Shown piece by piece: positions 1 to 6,871 of a stretch of DNA of 8,442 nucleotides. Every line of letters begins with the position of its first letter. The stretch's first letter is position 1. The position numbers and the translations under genes were made by a program. The notes below the pieces were generated by a model, which had not been told where the DNA came from, searched no databases, and saw only the letters and a list, made by a program, of their open reading frames with translations. Origin of the DNA: Candidatus Dojkabacteria bacterium (GTDB lineage Bacteria; Patescibacteriota; Dojkabacteria; GCA-002793355); assembly GCA_027033525.1 (NCBI GenBank), contig JALVLD010000141.1, positions 1-8,442 of the forward strand, in the 5' to 3' direction.

Positions 1-111
1 CCTTAGAAAAATAAAAAACAAAAATTTTAAATAAAAATCATAAAAATAAGGTGTTTATTACAAATTCGCGCAAGTAGAGTAGTGTAAAAATGCTTACAAA
101 AAGGGGGGAGT

Positions 112-142
112 AGGAGGGTAGATGTTTATAGCAAAATTGTAG
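112..142 (+). other. SD-like AGGAGG followed by a 6-codon mini-ORF
   Basis: AGGAGG at 112-117 lies four bases before an ATG at 122 that opens a six-codon frame (MFIAKL) stopping at TAG 140-142. The stop falls inside the left arm of the hairpin at 138-154. This is the layout of a leader peptide next to a terminator, and it is one of very few good Shine-Dalgarno matches near an ATG in the window. No convincing plus-strand promoter lies upstream, and the strand downstream is antisense to the transporter gene. It may well be chance in a purine-rich tract (six G at 103-108). Low confidence that it is translated. Confidence 0.15.
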
Positions 143-159
143 CAGAGTGCTACATTTTT
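132..159. terminator. Intrinsic terminator, probably bidirectional
   Basis: A perfect 7-bp stem, TGTAGCA (138-144) and TGCTACA (148-154), closes a three-base GAG loop. On the minus strand it starts 12 bases after the stop codon of the EamA transporter gene and is followed by AATTTT, so it should end that transcript. On the plus strand it is followed by five T (155-159), so it could also stop transcription entering from the left. Confidence 0.7.
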
Positions 160-166
160 ATAGACA

Positions 167-1018
167 TTATACAAAAAGCAAGAACATCCCAAGGATTACA
201 AGCAAGCTTGCTATTATTTTTGCTTGCCAGCTTGCACGCTGTTTAAAAATCAAGGCTACAATTAGTGCATTAATTAAAGTTGTAGTTGCTCTAAGCGGGG
301 CTACAATTGTTACTTTATATGTTTGCAACGATAGAATACCAGTAATAATCATAAATGTCCAGAATAAGCTATTTGTAAGTATATGCTGTATATTTCTGGT
401 ACGTAGTTCAGTAGGAAGCGAGGATAGTTTATAGCCCTTAGCCAATATTAGCATGAGTGCGGGAATAAATAAGGTTATTGCTATATATAAGGGTAAATTA
501 AAGTGCTTAGAAATCTCTACATCTATGGTAATGGCTGTAGCAAAACTAAAACGGCTTATTAAAGCTAAGATAATCCATTTTACACTAGTAGGAGTTTGCT
601 TGCGTTTTGCGTAGCCTAATAGAATATTAGCCCCAATTATTAGTAATGCACCTAGCGTTTGAAATAAAGTAATTTTTTCGTGAAATAAAACAAGACCATA
701 AAAGATTAAGAAAATAGTGCTTGTTTGAGCAATAATGTCGTTTGTTGCAGGGTCAAGATGCTTATATGCTAGTGTTGTTAGCATATCTGTTGCCGCATAA
801 AGTACACATGCTAGTAAAATAAAAACATAGTCGCCAATATTAGTAGAGTACCGCCATGAGAAAAATGGGATAAATAAGAGTGCAAAGCTTCCAGCTAAAA
901 CTTGTAATATAATAGTACCTTTAGTTTCATCTTTAAAATTGCTAGCAGCTTTGCCAAGCGATTGGACATAAATAATACGCGTAAATATGTACGCCAATAA
1001 ATAAACATACCAATGCAT
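167..1018 (-). CDS. EamA/DMT-family 10-helix membrane transporter
   Basis: A 283-residue, very hydrophobic inner-membrane protein of the drug/metabolite transporter superfamily. Two EamA-type halves are visible, roughly residues 4-136 and 146-283, each with about five membrane helices, as usual for this family (about 280-300 residues). Each half ends in the family's typical last-helix pattern: HEKITLFQTLGALLIIGANI near 113-132 and WQAKIIASLLVILGMFLL at 264-281. A short basic loop (AKRKQ, 137-141) joins the halves. Family members export or exchange small metabolites, amino acids or nucleotide sugars; nothing here fixes the substrate or direction. The ATG at 1018 is chosen because a TATAAT box ends four bases before it, and no ribosome-binding site is seen. 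It is the last of three minus-strand genes, 25 bases after the three-repeat protein, and is followed by a hairpin terminator. Confidence 0.85.
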   Translation of the reverse strand: MHWYVYLLAYIFTRIIYVQSLGKAASNFKDETKGTIILQVLAGSFALLFIPFFSWRYSTNIGDYVFILLACVLYAATDMLTTLAYKHLDPATNDIIAQTSTIFLIFYGLVLFHEKITLFQTLGALLIIGANILLGYAKRKQTPTSVKWIILALISRFSFATAITIDVEISKHFNLPLYIAITLFIPALMLILAKGYKLSSLPTELRTRNIQHILTNSLFWTFMIITGILSLQTYKVTIVAPLRATTTLINALIVALIFKQRASWQAKIIASLLVILGMFLLFV

Positions 1019-1022
1019 ACGT

Positions 1023-1028
1023 ATTATA
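1023..1028 (-). promoter_or_regulatory. -10 box of the EamA gene, predicted leaderless
   Basis: A perfect TATAAT on the minus strand is followed by only four bases (ACGT) and then the ATG at 1018. Initiation 6-8 bases after a -10 box would fall on the start codon, giving an mRNA with no 5' leader. There is no clear -35 hexamer at 16-18 bases, where the sequence is the end of the preceding gene. The 8-bp palindrome ATACGTAT overlaps the box edge and start codon. Confidence 0.55.
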
Positions 1029-1043
1029 TGTTTTTATTCACTA

Positions 1044-3158
1044 TTAGTCTAATCCCACCCAAAGCTTGAAGGTTTTTATTATGTTTCCTTCGATGTCTGT
1101 CCAAGCATATGGCAGTATAATTATAATTCCTTGATCCCCAGCCTGTGCCCAAAGTATGTAGTGACTTGTTTTGGAACTTTTCCTGGCAGCGACAAAGAGT
1201 CCATTTTTTAGGGGGTAAATAACCTTTGGCGAAGTATTAGAGCCATAGTTGTAGATCCATTTTTGTTGATGCTTATTAAATTCAATACTATAGTTTTGAG
1301 CAAATGCTTTAAAATCTTTTATATCATTTACCCAAAGAATATAACCGTGGTCGGAGCTATTTATAGTTGCGTTTTTGTTTTCTATGATCCAAGCTTTTTT
1401 TAAAGATAATTTTGTAAAGTTCGTTATTGTACCGACGTCTCCACCTGCTACCTTTGGTGCAATTTGCGGATTAAATTCTTGCATTGAATATTTTGTAGGA
1501 TATTTGAATTCTATTTTCATGGCAGGAGAGTCGTTATAAGAAAATGTTTGAAGTGTTGGGGAGAGTTTAGTCTCGTTGGTTATTAAACTTGAGTATATAG
1601 TGTTTGCTAATATACGAGCTTCCTTATAATAATGCTCATTTATTGTGATAGGAATGGCTATAATAAAGCCTTTTTCTGTTTTTAGACTGTCTATTACAAA
1701 GAATGCAAATTTATTTTTTGAAAATGAAGATTCGAAGTAGTAAATTCTAGGGGAGATTTTTACACTACCATTTTCTGGGTGCAGGAATAGAGGAGGGAGC
1801 CCTGCAGAGTTTTGCGAAAACCAGGTGTTCATCTTACTTGAATAAGCATGTTTCCCTGCCTGTGTCTTAAATATAAATGTGTGTATATAATTCACGGCGA
1901 AGATATAAGCATCAGGGTGATTTTTGTTTTCTAACTTCCACCAATTTAATACATGGTTTTTACTAGTATCATCTATATTGAATTGGGCAAGTACTTGACG
2001 TATTTTCTCACTAGTTAAAGGTTGTTTTTGAATTGTAGTCTCTTCTGGATATTTAAAGGAAAGTGTTAGTTCGTTATTTGTTGAAAAGGAGTTTAGTTTT
2101 TCAGAATCCTGAATATAGTTTGTTTTTAGTGTGCGCTCTATGTAAGAGATGAAATAGAGCCAGTGTTGTAACTCTTCCCATCCAGTTAATGAAGTTTCAG
2201 TCGGGATAATTAGCATAAATACTCTGTCATAATATGTTTTGTAGGCAAGGACTCTGTATTGAACTTGAGAATAAGTTAAGTGGAAATGTGTAAAACTCTC
2301 TTTGAATGTAGGGTAAACAGAAAGTTGTTTTTTATTACAGTATATAATTCTTTTTTTATTATTATCAAGATTGATAAATACTTCAGGAGTTGCTTCTATG
2401 GTTTCGGAGTAGCCCCATTTGGGTTCTGCGATGATTGTAACCTGTTGGCCTACGTAAATGGAGGGATTACACTCTTTAGCAAATATATAAATCCCATTGG
2501 GTTCATTTTCCCCTAATTCTGGGTGTGGCCCGGTGCCTTTGAGATCTAAATAATAATCTGGTTGTCGGACATCTAGATTTTCCTTTGGAGCCTTACGCAA
2601 AATCCCGCGAAGTGTGAGGACCTTAGAAGCAAGATCGGTTGGGTATTTTATCCAGGCTCTAGCAGTTTCATCGTAGCGAATTGTATGTGTTCGATCGCCC
2701 ATTTTGAGAGTTTGTGCATAGTTAATTTCAACCATAAATGCTTTTTTATATTCATTGGGGTAGATTGGGTTGTCTAAACTAATTTGCCATAAACGGGATA
2801 TTGTATTAGGTTCAACCGAGATACCGGGGATAGCTTTTGTGTTAGTAGATGTTACTGGCATTCCCTGTATTTGAAAGCCGCGAGGATATTCGAAAGAGAT
2901 GCCAATTAATGCATCTTTAAAGCTTTGAGGGTTGTTTATTTTTGTTATTTCTTCGTCTGTATAACCAAGTTTATTGTTTTTTATATATTTAACGTCGATT
3001 CCAGACACTAAAATGGGTTCGTTTTCTTCAGTTTCTGGAGTTTTTAACAGTGTATTTTTATAGCTACTAAAAAAGTAGAAACCGCCTGTTGCAATCAAGA
3101 TTAATGCACCTAAACCACCAATAATTATTTTTTTGTTTTTAATTGTAGCATTTATCAT
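1044..3158 (-). CDS. Membrane-anchored three-repeat extracytoplasmic protein with OB-like insert
   Basis: I do not recognise a named family. The 704 residues begin with a basic stretch and one hydrophobic segment (about 11-31: IIIGGLGALILIATGGFYFF), so the protein is probably tethered to the membrane with the rest outside. After a polar linker come three divergent copies of one domain: about 86-344, 364-526 and 546-703. Each opens with a short strand motif (ISFEYP, LSFKYP, IEFKYP), has a W-containing strand mid-repeat (LWQI, WWKL, AWII), then a YP/HP step (VYP, LHP, IYP) and a hydrophobic strand ending in P (MLIIPT, IIAIPI, IIILPY) before a final helix. Repeat 1 carries an extra segment of about 100 residues (174-275) that reads like an OB-fold (LTLRGILRK, YYLDLKG, GIYIFAK, YVGQQVTIIA) and holds both cysteines (C230, C274). 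The repeats recall PsbP-like domains, but I hold that loosely. It starts 66 bases after rarA and precedes the transporter gene. The ATG is the first possible one, because an in-frame TAA lies nine bases before it; no Shine-Dalgarno site is seen. Function unknown; a solute-binding or surface role is a guess. Confidence 0.85.
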   Translation of the reverse strand: MINATIKNKKIIIGGLGALILIATGGFYFFSSYKNTLLKTPETEENEPILVSGIDVKYIKNNKLGYTDEEITKINNPQSFKDALIGISFEYPRGFQIQGMPVTSTNTKAIPGISVEPNTISRLWQISLDNPIYPNEYKKAFMVEINYAQTLKMGDRTHTIRYDETARAWIKYPTDLASKVLTLRGILRKAPKENLDVRQPDYYLDLKGTGPHPELGENEPNGIYIFAKECNPSIYVGQQVTIIAEPKWGYSETIEATPEVFINLDNNKKRIIYCNKKQLSVYPTFKESFTHFHLTYSQVQYRVLAYKTYYDRVFMLIIPTETSLTGWEELQHWLYFISYIERTLKTNYIQDSEKLNSFSTNNELTLSFKYPEETTIQKQPLTSEKIRQVLAQFNIDDTSKNHVLNWWKLENKNHPDAYIFAVNYIHTFIFKTQAGKHAYSSKMNTWFSQNSAGLPPLFLHPENGSVKISPRIYYFESSFSKNKFAFFVIDSLKTEKGFIIAIPITINEHYYKEARILANTIYSSLITNETKLSPTLQTFSYNDSPAMKIEFKYPTKYSMQEFNPQIAPKVAGGDVGTITNFTKLSLKKAWIIENKNATINSSDHGYILWVNDIKDFKAFAQNYSIEFNKHQQKWIYNYGSNTSPKVIYPLKNGLFVAARKSSKTSHYILWAQAGDQGIIIILPYAWTDIEGNIIKTFKLWVGLD

Positions 3159-3186
3159 GAGGTCTTAGTATTTAACTTATTGTCGT

Positions 3187-3218
3187 ATTATACCCTTTTG
3201 GGGGGGGAAAGTGGACAA
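3187..3218 (-). promoter_or_regulatory. Possible promoter of the three-repeat protein gene
   Basis: On the minus strand TATAAT (3187-3192) lies 28 bases before the ATG at 3158, between this gene and the end of rarA. The best upstream -35-like hexamer is TTGTCC (3213-3218), with an unusually long 20-base spacer that contains eight consecutive C. This is the one promoter here that predicts a leader, of about 22 bases, still with no ribosome-binding site. Readthrough from rarA is also possible, since no terminator separates them. Confidence 0.4.
3200..3207. repeat. Eight-base G/C homopolymer in a promoter spacer
   Basis: Eight G on the plus strand (eight C on the gene strand) stand out in an otherwise AT-rich gap. 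They fall between the putative -35 and -10 boxes of the three-repeat protein gene, where a length change would alter the spacing. Confidence 0.6.
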
Positions 3219-3224
3219 GTTTTG

Positions 3225-4478
3225 CTATCTTTTCCTTTTCTTAAAGCACTCTGGCAAGTAATCTTCTAAGTCCTTTAAACTAATGCGGCCATTGGCTTTA
3301 CCTTTAGATTTGAACAATTTGTCTAATTTGTCTGGCCAAGTTTGTTGCCCAGAGTATTTATTTTTGTACAAATGGTCGTACTTATAATCTTTAAAATATC
3401 CTAAATCGCGCATTAACTTGGTAGGAGCGTTTCTAAAATGCTTTGGGACTGGAAGATTGCCATATTTAGAAATTAGTTCTTTTACAAAACTTTCTACTTT
3501 GTAAGCATCGTTGTTTTTAGGTGCTTGCGCTAAATATAAAGCCAATTGTATTAAAAATATTGCGCATTCTGGCATTCCAATCTTTTGGCAAGCATCATAA
3601 ACAGCATTAGCTAAAAGTAAAGCTGCAGGTTTAGCATTGCCAATATCTTCGCTTGCAAAGCGTAAAAGCCGGCGAGCTATGTATAATGGATCTTCGCCAG
3701 CTTGTAGCATACGCATAATATAGTAGCTTGCAGCAATGCCGTCTGAGGCACGAATAGATTTGTGTACTGCAGAAATAAGCTCGTAATGTAGGTCTGCATT
3801 TTTATCATATAAAAGTTGTTTGTGGCTGGCGGCTTCAATATCTTTAGAGGTGATTTTGGTCCTTTTTTCAGCATCTGCTAGAAGTGTTGCCATTTCAAGT
3901 AAATTAAGGGCAATGCGCAAATCTCCATCTGCAAAATTTGCAATTGTTTCAAATGCTTTATTTGTTATTTTATATTTTTGCAAAAAATTTTTATAGATAA
4001 ATTTTAATCTCTTTATAACATCTTGGTTGCAAATAGGATAAAAAACATAAACTTGAGTTCTAGAGAGCAGTGCATTAATAACAGTAAAGGATGGATTTTC
4101 AGTGGTAGCACCTATTAATGTAAGTGTGCCATCTTCTATATAAGGTAAAAGTGCATCTTGCTGGCTTTTGTTCCAACGGTGTATTTCATCTATAAACAAA
4201 ATGCTTGGATTTTGTTGCTTTTGTGCCTTAGAAATAATAGCTTTAAGCTGGGCTTTACCATCCATTACAGCAGATAAAGTATAAAAATTGTAGTTAAGTA
4301 AATTGGCTAAAATTAAGGCAAGGGTAGTTTTTCCTGTTCCCGGAGGTCCCCAAAAAATCATTGATGGGAGCTTACCTGTTTTTACAAAGTTATAAATAGG
4401 TTTACCTGGTGCTACAAGGTGTTGTTGACCTACAAATTCCTCTAAAGTTTTGGGCCTAAATTGGTGGGCAAAAGGCAT
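3225..4478 (-). CDS. rarA: Replication-associated recombination protein RarA (MgsA), AAA+ ATPase
   Basis: Cytoplasmic AAA+ ATPase related to clamp loaders and eukaryotic WRNIP1, acting at stalled or gapped replication forks. The 417 residues are close to family length. Visible motifs are the N-terminal FRPKTLEEFVGQQHLV, Walker A GPPGTGKT (44-51), Walker B ILFIDEIH (93-100), sensor 1 GATTENPSF (123-131), the arginine finger in LLSRTQ (R140) and sensor 2 in GDLRIALNLLE (R188). The C-terminal tetramerisation domain shows KNADLHYELISAVHKSIRAS (227-246), GEDPLYIARRLLRFASEDIG (261-280) and LAQAPKNNDAY. The tail ends in a lysine/arginine-rich stretch. All ATPase residues are present, so it should be active. 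The ATG at 4478 fits the family N terminus and follows a perfect extended -10 box by five bases. It is transcribed divergently from the CoA ligase gene, with 57 bases between the ATGs. Confidence 0.96.
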   Translation of the reverse strand: MPFAHQFRPKTLEEFVGQQHLVAPGKPIYNFVKTGKLPSMIFWGPPGTGKTTLALILANLLNYNFYTLSAVMDGKAQLKAIISKAQKQQNPSILFIDEIHRWNKSQQDALLPYIEDGTLTLIGATTENPSFTVINALLSRTQVYVFYPICNQDVIKRLKFIYKNFLQKYKITNKAFETIANFADGDLRIALNLLEMATLLADAEKRTKITSKDIEAASHKQLLYDKNADLHYELISAVHKSIRASDGIAASYYIMRMLQAGEDPLYIARRLLRFASEDIGNAKPAALLLANAVYDACQKIGMPECAIFLIQLALYLAQAPKNNDAYKVESFVKELISKYGNLPVPKHFRNAPTKLMRDLGYFKDYKYDHLYKNKYSGQQTWPDKLDKLFKSKGKANGRISLKDLEDYLPECFKKRKR

Positions 4479-4483
4479 ATTGG

Positions 4484-4514
4484 ATTATAACAGTTTAAGT
4501 AGTGCGCATGTTAA
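4484..4514 (-). promoter_or_regulatory. rarA promoter with extended -10, predicted leaderless
   Basis: On the minus strand TGTTATAAT (4484-4492) is a perfect extended -10, followed by five bases (CCAAT) and the rarA ATG. A -35-like TTAACA (4509-4514) sits 19 bases upstream. Initiation would fall on or next to the start codon, and there is no room for a ribosome-binding site. Confidence 0.65.
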
Positions 4515-4517
4515 ACT
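4492..4517. promoter_or_regulatory. Inverted repeat between divergent promoters, possible operator
   Basis: AGTTTAA (4492-4498) and TTAAACT (4511-4517) form a perfect 7-bp inverted repeat around a 12-base spacer. The dyad lies between the two divergent -10 boxes and overlaps the rarA -35-like hexamer. A dimeric regulator binding here could control both genes. Alternatively the arms only reflect AT-rich promoter sequence. No regulator gene is adjacent. Confidence 0.35.
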
Positions 4518-4521
4518 CATG

Positions 4522-4530
4522 TGTTAAAAT
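4522..4530 (+). promoter_or_regulatory. Extended -10 of the CoA ligase gene, predicted leaderless
   Basis: TGTTAAAAT is an extended -10 (TG, one base, TAAAAT at 4525-4530), followed by five bases (GTTAT) and ATG at 4536. This copies the rarA arrangement exactly on the other strand. No -35 hexamer is seen at normal spacing, which extended -10 promoters tolerate. The box overlaps the alternative GTG at 4521, which argues against that codon as the start. Confidence 0.6.
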
Positions 4531-4535
4531 GTTAT

Positions 4536-6713
4536 ATGTCATATTTAAGACATTTCTTTAGTCCAAAAACAGTTGCAGTTGTTGGGGCTTCACATGATCC
4601 TAATAAATTAGGCACATTAATTTTAAGAAATATCTTAGAATCTAAAGAATATGTAAAAGCATTCCCTATAAATATTAAAGGAGGCACAATTTTAGGCATT
4701 AAAGCATATACAAATTTAAGAGAAGTGCCAGAAGGAATAGACTTAGCAATTGTTTCTGTGCCTGCAAAATTTGTGGGTCAGGTAGTTTTAGATGCAATAG
4801 CTAAAAAAGTTAAAGCAATTATTGTAATTTCAGCTGGGTTTAAAGAAACAGGGAAAGCAGGAGCTAAAAGTGAGGCTTTAATTTCTAAAATGTTAAAACT
4901 TGCTCGGGCTAAAGGCATAAAAATTTATATGATAGGTGTAAATTGTTTAGGTGTGGCAAGTTATGAATCGTTTCCATTAAATGCAACCTTTTTACCAGCT
5001 TTACCACCAGATGGCAGTGTAGCTTTTATTTCTCAATCTGGGGCTTTTGGTGCAGCTGTTATTGATGCTTTGCGCAAAAATAGTTTGTTTGGCCTTAAAT
5101 ATTTTGTTTCTATAGGTAATAAAACAGATCTTTCAGAATATGAGTTATTTGATTATTTTTCTTTGCAAAAAAATATAAGAATAATAGCAGGATACCTAGA
5201 AAGTATAAAAAATCCATTAAAGTTCATAAAACTAGTTGAGGTTTTGGTAAAGCGAAAAGGAAAGCATGTAGTACTCCTTATACCAGGTATAAGCAATACA
5301 GCAAGAAAAGCAGCAGCTTCGCATACCGGTAGCATGGCAAGTGATATAGAAGTGCTGCGTTTAGCATTACAAAAAGCAGGTGCTATTATTGTTAGTAATA
5401 TTACAGAAATGTTTAATACCATATACATTTTAGACAAGTATGGAACAGTTGCAGCTGGCAAAAAAAGATATATGGTTATTACAAATGCAGGAGGTCCTGG
5501 AGTTATAACTTTAGATTTATTTGCAAAAAATAAGCTAGAATTAGCAAACTTAAAATCCTCTACTCAAATACGGCTAAAAGAAAGTTTGCCTTTTGGCGCT
5601 AATACATATGGTCCAGTAGATGTTTTAGGAGATGCAAATACTCAAAGATACGATATTGCATTAAAACATGTATTAGCAGATTCCAATGTAGATGCCGCAG
5701 TTGTGTTGCTCACCCCACAAGTTACTACAGAACCAGAAAAAACAGCAGAGATCATTTTGAGGTATATAAATAAGCCTAAGTTTAAGCCTGTATATCCAGT
5801 ATTTATTGGAGGAAAAGTTATAGAGCCAGCTTACAATAAATATAGCAAGCAATTGCCAATGTTTAATAAACCAGATGAACTAACTGATACACTTGGAATA
5901 TTACAAAATGTTAATACAGATACACCATATAGATTTAATGTAAACAGCATACGATTCTATCCAACAATAAACAAAGCTTTTTTAAATTTAGGCAAGAAAA
6001 TTTGTAAATACTGGCAAAAAACAAAAACTAAGCGTTTAAATGTAGAACTCACAGAAGCCTTACTTAGGCTTTTGCATGTTAGCCTGCCTTCAAGTAGCTA
6101 TATAAAATTGCAACCTAAAAAATTAGCTACATTAAAGCTTGGCACTTTAAAAAATGAGATATTAGCCAAAATAAAACAAGCAGGAGTACAAGTAAAATAC
6201 CCATGGGTTATTAAGTTAGCTAATTCGGATACCTTGCATGCAACAGAACTAAAAGGAGTAATTGCAAATATAAAAAATAAAATACAAGCCTTGGATACAA
6301 TTCTTAAGTTCTATAATAGATTTAAAACTGCAGAAACTTTAACAATTATGATTCAAGAGCAAGTGCCAATAGATGTAGAGGTGTTTGTAGGGTTTAAAAA
6401 TACAAATGGAATTCATACAATGCTTATAGGTTGGGGTGGAATTTACACTGAGATATTAGGTGACATAAATAAATTAGTACTTCCTGCAACTAAAAAAGAA
6501 ATAAAAGAAGCATTACTTAAAACCAAGGTTGCAAAAATACTGGCTGGTGCACGTAAAGGCACTGTTTTTGATATTAATCTTTTGGTAGATAATATTTTTA
6601 AGCTTTCAGCATTAACAACAATTTTACCTTGTTATAAAACCATTGATTTTAATCCAATTATTGTAAACAAAAAGGGTAGTTTTGTGGTGGATTTTAAAGT
6701 TGTAGGGAAATAG
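4536..6713 (+). CDS. ADP-forming acetate/acyl-CoA ligase, single-chain
   Basis: Cytoplasmic enzyme converting acyl-CoA + ADP + phosphate to acid + CoA + ATP, giving ATP by substrate-level phosphorylation; reversible. The alpha-like part comes first: CoA-binding Rossmann domain (about 1-130; FFSPKTVAVVGASHDPNKLG), then two succinyl-CoA-synthetase-like flavodoxin domains (about 155-460) with FISQSGAFG and the catalytic, phosphorylated histidine H263 in AASHTGSMAS. The beta-like ATP-grasp part (about 500-725) shows YPWVIKLANSDTLHATE with the second conserved histidine H568, IQEQVPIDVEVFVG, IGWGGIYTEILGD and IDFNPIIV. Length (725 residues) and order match the fused alpha-beta form. The motif usually reading LHKTE is LHATE here. 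Substrate (acetate, propionate or aryl acids) cannot be told. A GTG at 4521 would add five residues, but the ATG at 4536 matches the family N terminus and sits five bases after the -10 box. Monocistronic, with its own terminator. Confidence 0.93.
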   Translation: MSYLRHFFSPKTVAVVGASHDPNKLGTLILRNILESKEYVKAFPINIKGGTILGIKAYTNLREVPEGIDLAIVSVPAKFVGQVVLDAIAKKVKAIIVISAGFKETGKAGAKSEALISKMLKLARAKGIKIYMIGVNCLGVASYESFPLNATFLPALPPDGSVAFISQSGAFGAAVIDALRKNSLFGLKYFVSIGNKTDLSEYELFDYFSLQKNIRIIAGYLESIKNPLKFIKLVEVLVKRKGKHVVLLIPGISNTARKAAASHTGSMASDIEVLRLALQKAGAIIVSNITEMFNTIYILDKYGTVAAGKKRYMVITNAGGPGVITLDLFAKNKLELANLKSSTQIRLKESLPFGANTYGPVDVLGDANTQRYDIALKHVLADSNVDAAVVLLTPQVTTEPEKTAEIILRYINKPKFKPVYPVFIGGKVIEPAYNKYSKQLPMFNKPDELTDTLGILQNVNTDTPYRFNVNSIRFYPTINKAFLNLGKKICKYWQKTKTKRLNVELTEALLRLLHVSLPSSSYIKLQPKKLATLKLGTLKNEILAKIKQAGVQVKYPWVIKLANSDTLHATELKGVIANIKNKIQALDTILKFYNRFKTAETLTIMIQEQVPIDVEVFVGFKNTNGIHTMLIGWGGIYTEILGDINKLVLPATKKEIKEALLKTKVAKILAGARKGTVFDINLLVDNIFKLSALTTILPCYKTIDFNPIIVNKKGSFVVDFKVVGK

Positions 6714-6827
6714 CACATGAATGCATGTAAAGTTCGGTAGTGGTGCAACTAAGCGTAGGGAATTAAATGATTTTTAGAAAGCCATAGATATTGTTCGATA
6801 CTTGATACGTATAAGATTTAAGGTGAC
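6714..6827. other. Intergenic region between convergent genes
   Basis: This stretch lies between the stop of the CoA ligase and the terminator stem, with the HD gene converging from the right. I see no tRNA fold, no promoter leading to a gene and no open frame longer than a few codons. A second copy of the 8-bp palindrome ATACGTAT occurs near 6806. Confidence 0.5.
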
Positions 6828-6871
6828 ATACATGCACGATTTGAGTGAAATCGAATGTATTGTTATTTTTT
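6828..6871 (+). terminator. Intrinsic terminator of the CoA ligase gene
   Basis: A two-part stem, ATACAT/ATGTAT (6828-6833 with 6855-6860) and CGATTT/AAATCG (6837-6842 with 6848-6853), has a small internal loop (GCA against A) and a GAGTG loop. It is followed by TGTTATTTTTT on the plus strand. The T tract overlaps the last codons of the convergent HD gene. On the minus strand the same hairpin comes two bases after the HD stop codon but lacks a T tract. Confidence 0.65.

Noticed and set aside
147..434. Open frame of 95 codons on the plus strand
   Set aside because: It is antisense to the well-supported EamA gene, starts inside the terminator hairpin and has no recognisable domain.
2280..2516. 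Open frame of 78 codons on the plus strand
   Set aside because: It lies fully antisense to the three-repeat protein, whose repeat structure continues through the region.
3677..3874. Open frame of 65 codons on the minus strand
   Set aside because: It is another frame within rarA, in the conserved C-terminal domain, with no family features.
4521..4535. GTG at 4521 as the CoA ligase start
   Set aside because: It overlaps the extended -10 box and adds five residues before the family N terminus; the ATG at 4536 fits better.
5153..5461. Open frame of 102 codons on the minus strand
   Set aside because: It is antisense to the CoA ligase across its catalytic-histidine region; that protein's motifs explain the sequence.
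6790..6810. TTCGA resembling a tRNA T-loop
   Set aside because: The flanking bases do not pair into a five-bp T stem, and no anticodon or acceptor stems can be built around it.
1017..6813. The 8-bp palindrome ATACGTAT occurring twice (near 1017 and 6806)
   Set aside because: Two copies of an AT-rich 8-mer in 8.4 kb can arise by chance, and the second copy precedes no gene.
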